DNA of 64,000 nucleotides from Hoeflea sp. IMCC20628 (lineage in GTDB: Bacteria; Pseudomonadota; Alphaproteobacteria; Rhizobiales; Rhizobiaceae). How positions within the stretch are numbered: the stretch's first letter is position 1; each line of letters starts with the position of its first letter. Location: positions 4,289,662 to 4,353,661 of the forward strand of contig NZ_CP011479.1 of NCBI RefSeq assembly GCF_001011155.1, in the 5' to 3' direction. The translations under genes were made by a program, and so were the position numbers. The notes below the pieces were generated by a model. The model saw nothing but the letters and a program-made list of their open reading frames with translations. It was not told the DNA's origin and made no database searches. Shown here piece by piece: positions 63,251 through 64,000 of this stretch.

Positions 63251-64000
63251 ATGACCGGAAAAACACTCGAATCAAAGCTGGCGATCCTCAGCGATGCCGC
63301 CAAATATGACGCCTCCTGCGCCTCGTCGGGATCGACCAAGCGCGACAGCAGGGACGGCAAGGGGCTGGGGTCGAACGAGGGCACCGGGATCTGCCATGCC
63401 TATGCCCCCGACGGGCGCTGCATCAGCCTGCTCAAGATCCTGATGACCAATTTCTGCATCTATGACTGCGCCTATTGCATCAACCGGGTGTCGTCGAACG
63501 TGCCGCGCGCGCGGTTTTCGGTCGACGAAGTCGTGCGACTGACCATCGATTTCTATCGGCGCAATTACATCGAGGGGCTGTTTTTGTCCTCCGGCGTCAT
63601 CCGCTCGCCGGATGCGACGATGTCGGACATGGTGCAGATCGTGCGCAAATTGCGCGAGGAGGAGAATTTTCGCGGCTATATCCATCTCAAGACCATTCCG
63701 GACGCGTCGCCCGAACTGATCGCAGAAGCGGGACGGCTGGCCGACCGGCTGTCGATCAATGTGGAATTGCCAACCGACGCCGGCATGCAGGCCTTTGCGT
63801 CTGAGAAGAATCCGGCGCAGATCCGCCGGGCCATGGCCGATGTGCGGCTGCGCAAGGAGGCCGCCAGCGATGTCACCCATACCGGACGCAAGGCGGCGCG
63901 ATTTGCCCCGGCCGGGCAATCGACCCAGATGATTGTTGGTGCGGACGGATCCAATGACGCCGCCATTCTGGGTGAATCAACCCGGCTCTATTCCAGCTAC
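63251..64000 (+). CDS. Putative DNA modification/repair radical SAM protein, N-terminal part (3' end outside window)
   Basis: The frame is open from the ATG at 63251 to the window edge, 250 residues, of a protein usually near 400. The radical SAM cluster motif is CIYDCAYC near residue 73, a C-x3-C-x2-C. The opening KLAILSDAAKYDASCASSG and RDSRDGKGLGSNEGTGICHAY fit the TIGR03916 family. That family is normally followed by a UdgX-type uracil-DNA glycosylase-like gene. The reaction is unknown. The SOS box and the neighbouring xseA support a role in DNA damage. Confidence 0.88.
   Translation, partial: MTGKTLESKLAILSDAAKYDASCASSGSTKRDSRDGKGLGSNEGTGICHAYAPDGRCISLLKILMTNFCIYDCAYCINRVSSNVPRARFSVDEVVRLTIDFYRRNYIEGLFLSSGVIRSPDATMSDMVQIVRKLREEENFRGYIHLKTIPDASPELIAEAGRLADRLSINVELPTDAGMQAFASEKNPAQIRRAMADVRLRKEAASDVTHTGRKAARFAPAGQSTQMIVGADGSNDAAILGESTRLYSSY

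Overview
The window looks like a chromosomal segment of an alphaproteobacterium of the order Hyphomicrobiales, most likely a Rhizobiaceae-like or Hoeflea-like marine or soil bacterium. This is inferred from the moderately high G+C content, the rhizobial layout of the tad/cpa pilus locus, the long deo/nucleoside ABC operon, soeABC, many TAXI/ABC binding proteins and a GAAC-N7-GAAC SOS box. No rRNA, tRNA, insertion sequence, prophage or CRISPR array was seen. All complete genes appear intact. The first gene (NudC) and the last gene (a radical SAM protein) are cut by the window edges.

Layout. 1-2.9 kb: housekeeping (nudC end, pheA, kdsB, a membrane cytochrome c). 3.1-9.0 kb: a complete yejABEF oligopeptide importer. 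9-12.7 kb: a hydroxyacid reductase, a MarR-NlpC/P60 pair and an M17 aminopeptidase. 12.8-25.7 kb: a tad (Flp) pilus island with tadD, tadC-tadB-cpaF-cpaE-cpaD-cpaC-cpaB, the prepilin peptidase cpaA, two pilin genes, a secretin N-domain mini-protein and two TadE-like pseudopilins. An orphan PhnD-like binding protein borders it. 26.8-40.1 kb: nucleoside uptake and salvage. deoB-add and upp lie on the plus strand. On the minus strand is a compact operon of ABC ATPase, two permeases, cdd, purine nucleoside phosphorylase, deoC, a double aldehyde dehydrogenase and deoA. Nucleosides are imported, deaminated and phosphorolysed. The pentose phosphates are isomerised by DeoB and cleaved by DeoC, and the acetaldehyde is probably oxidised by the dehydrogenase. 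40.3-41 kb: a thioesterase and slyX. 41-51.9 kb: a sugar or oligosaccharide regulon (ABC importer, isomerase, Gfo/Idh/MocA dehydrogenase, aldo/keto reductase, GH43 glycosidase, TolB-like propeller) transcribed divergently from its LacI regulator, with two matching operators between them. 52-57 kb: a two-cysteine ArsR sensor followed by a soeABC-type sulfite dehydrogenase. 57-61.4 kb: an orphan TAXI binding protein, an M14-type deacylase, a phytoene-desaturase-like FAD enzyme and a PilZ protein. 61.6-64 kb: xseA and a LexA-box-preceded radical SAM DNA modification/repair protein.

The items most worth following up are the SOS box in front of the poorly characterised radical SAM gene, the duplicated pilin genes that encode exactly the same mature pilin behind a shared upstream element, the persulfide-type ArsR next to soeABC with a palindrome on the likely -10, the paired LacI operators, and the half-dead second domain of the deo-operon aldehyde dehydrogenase.
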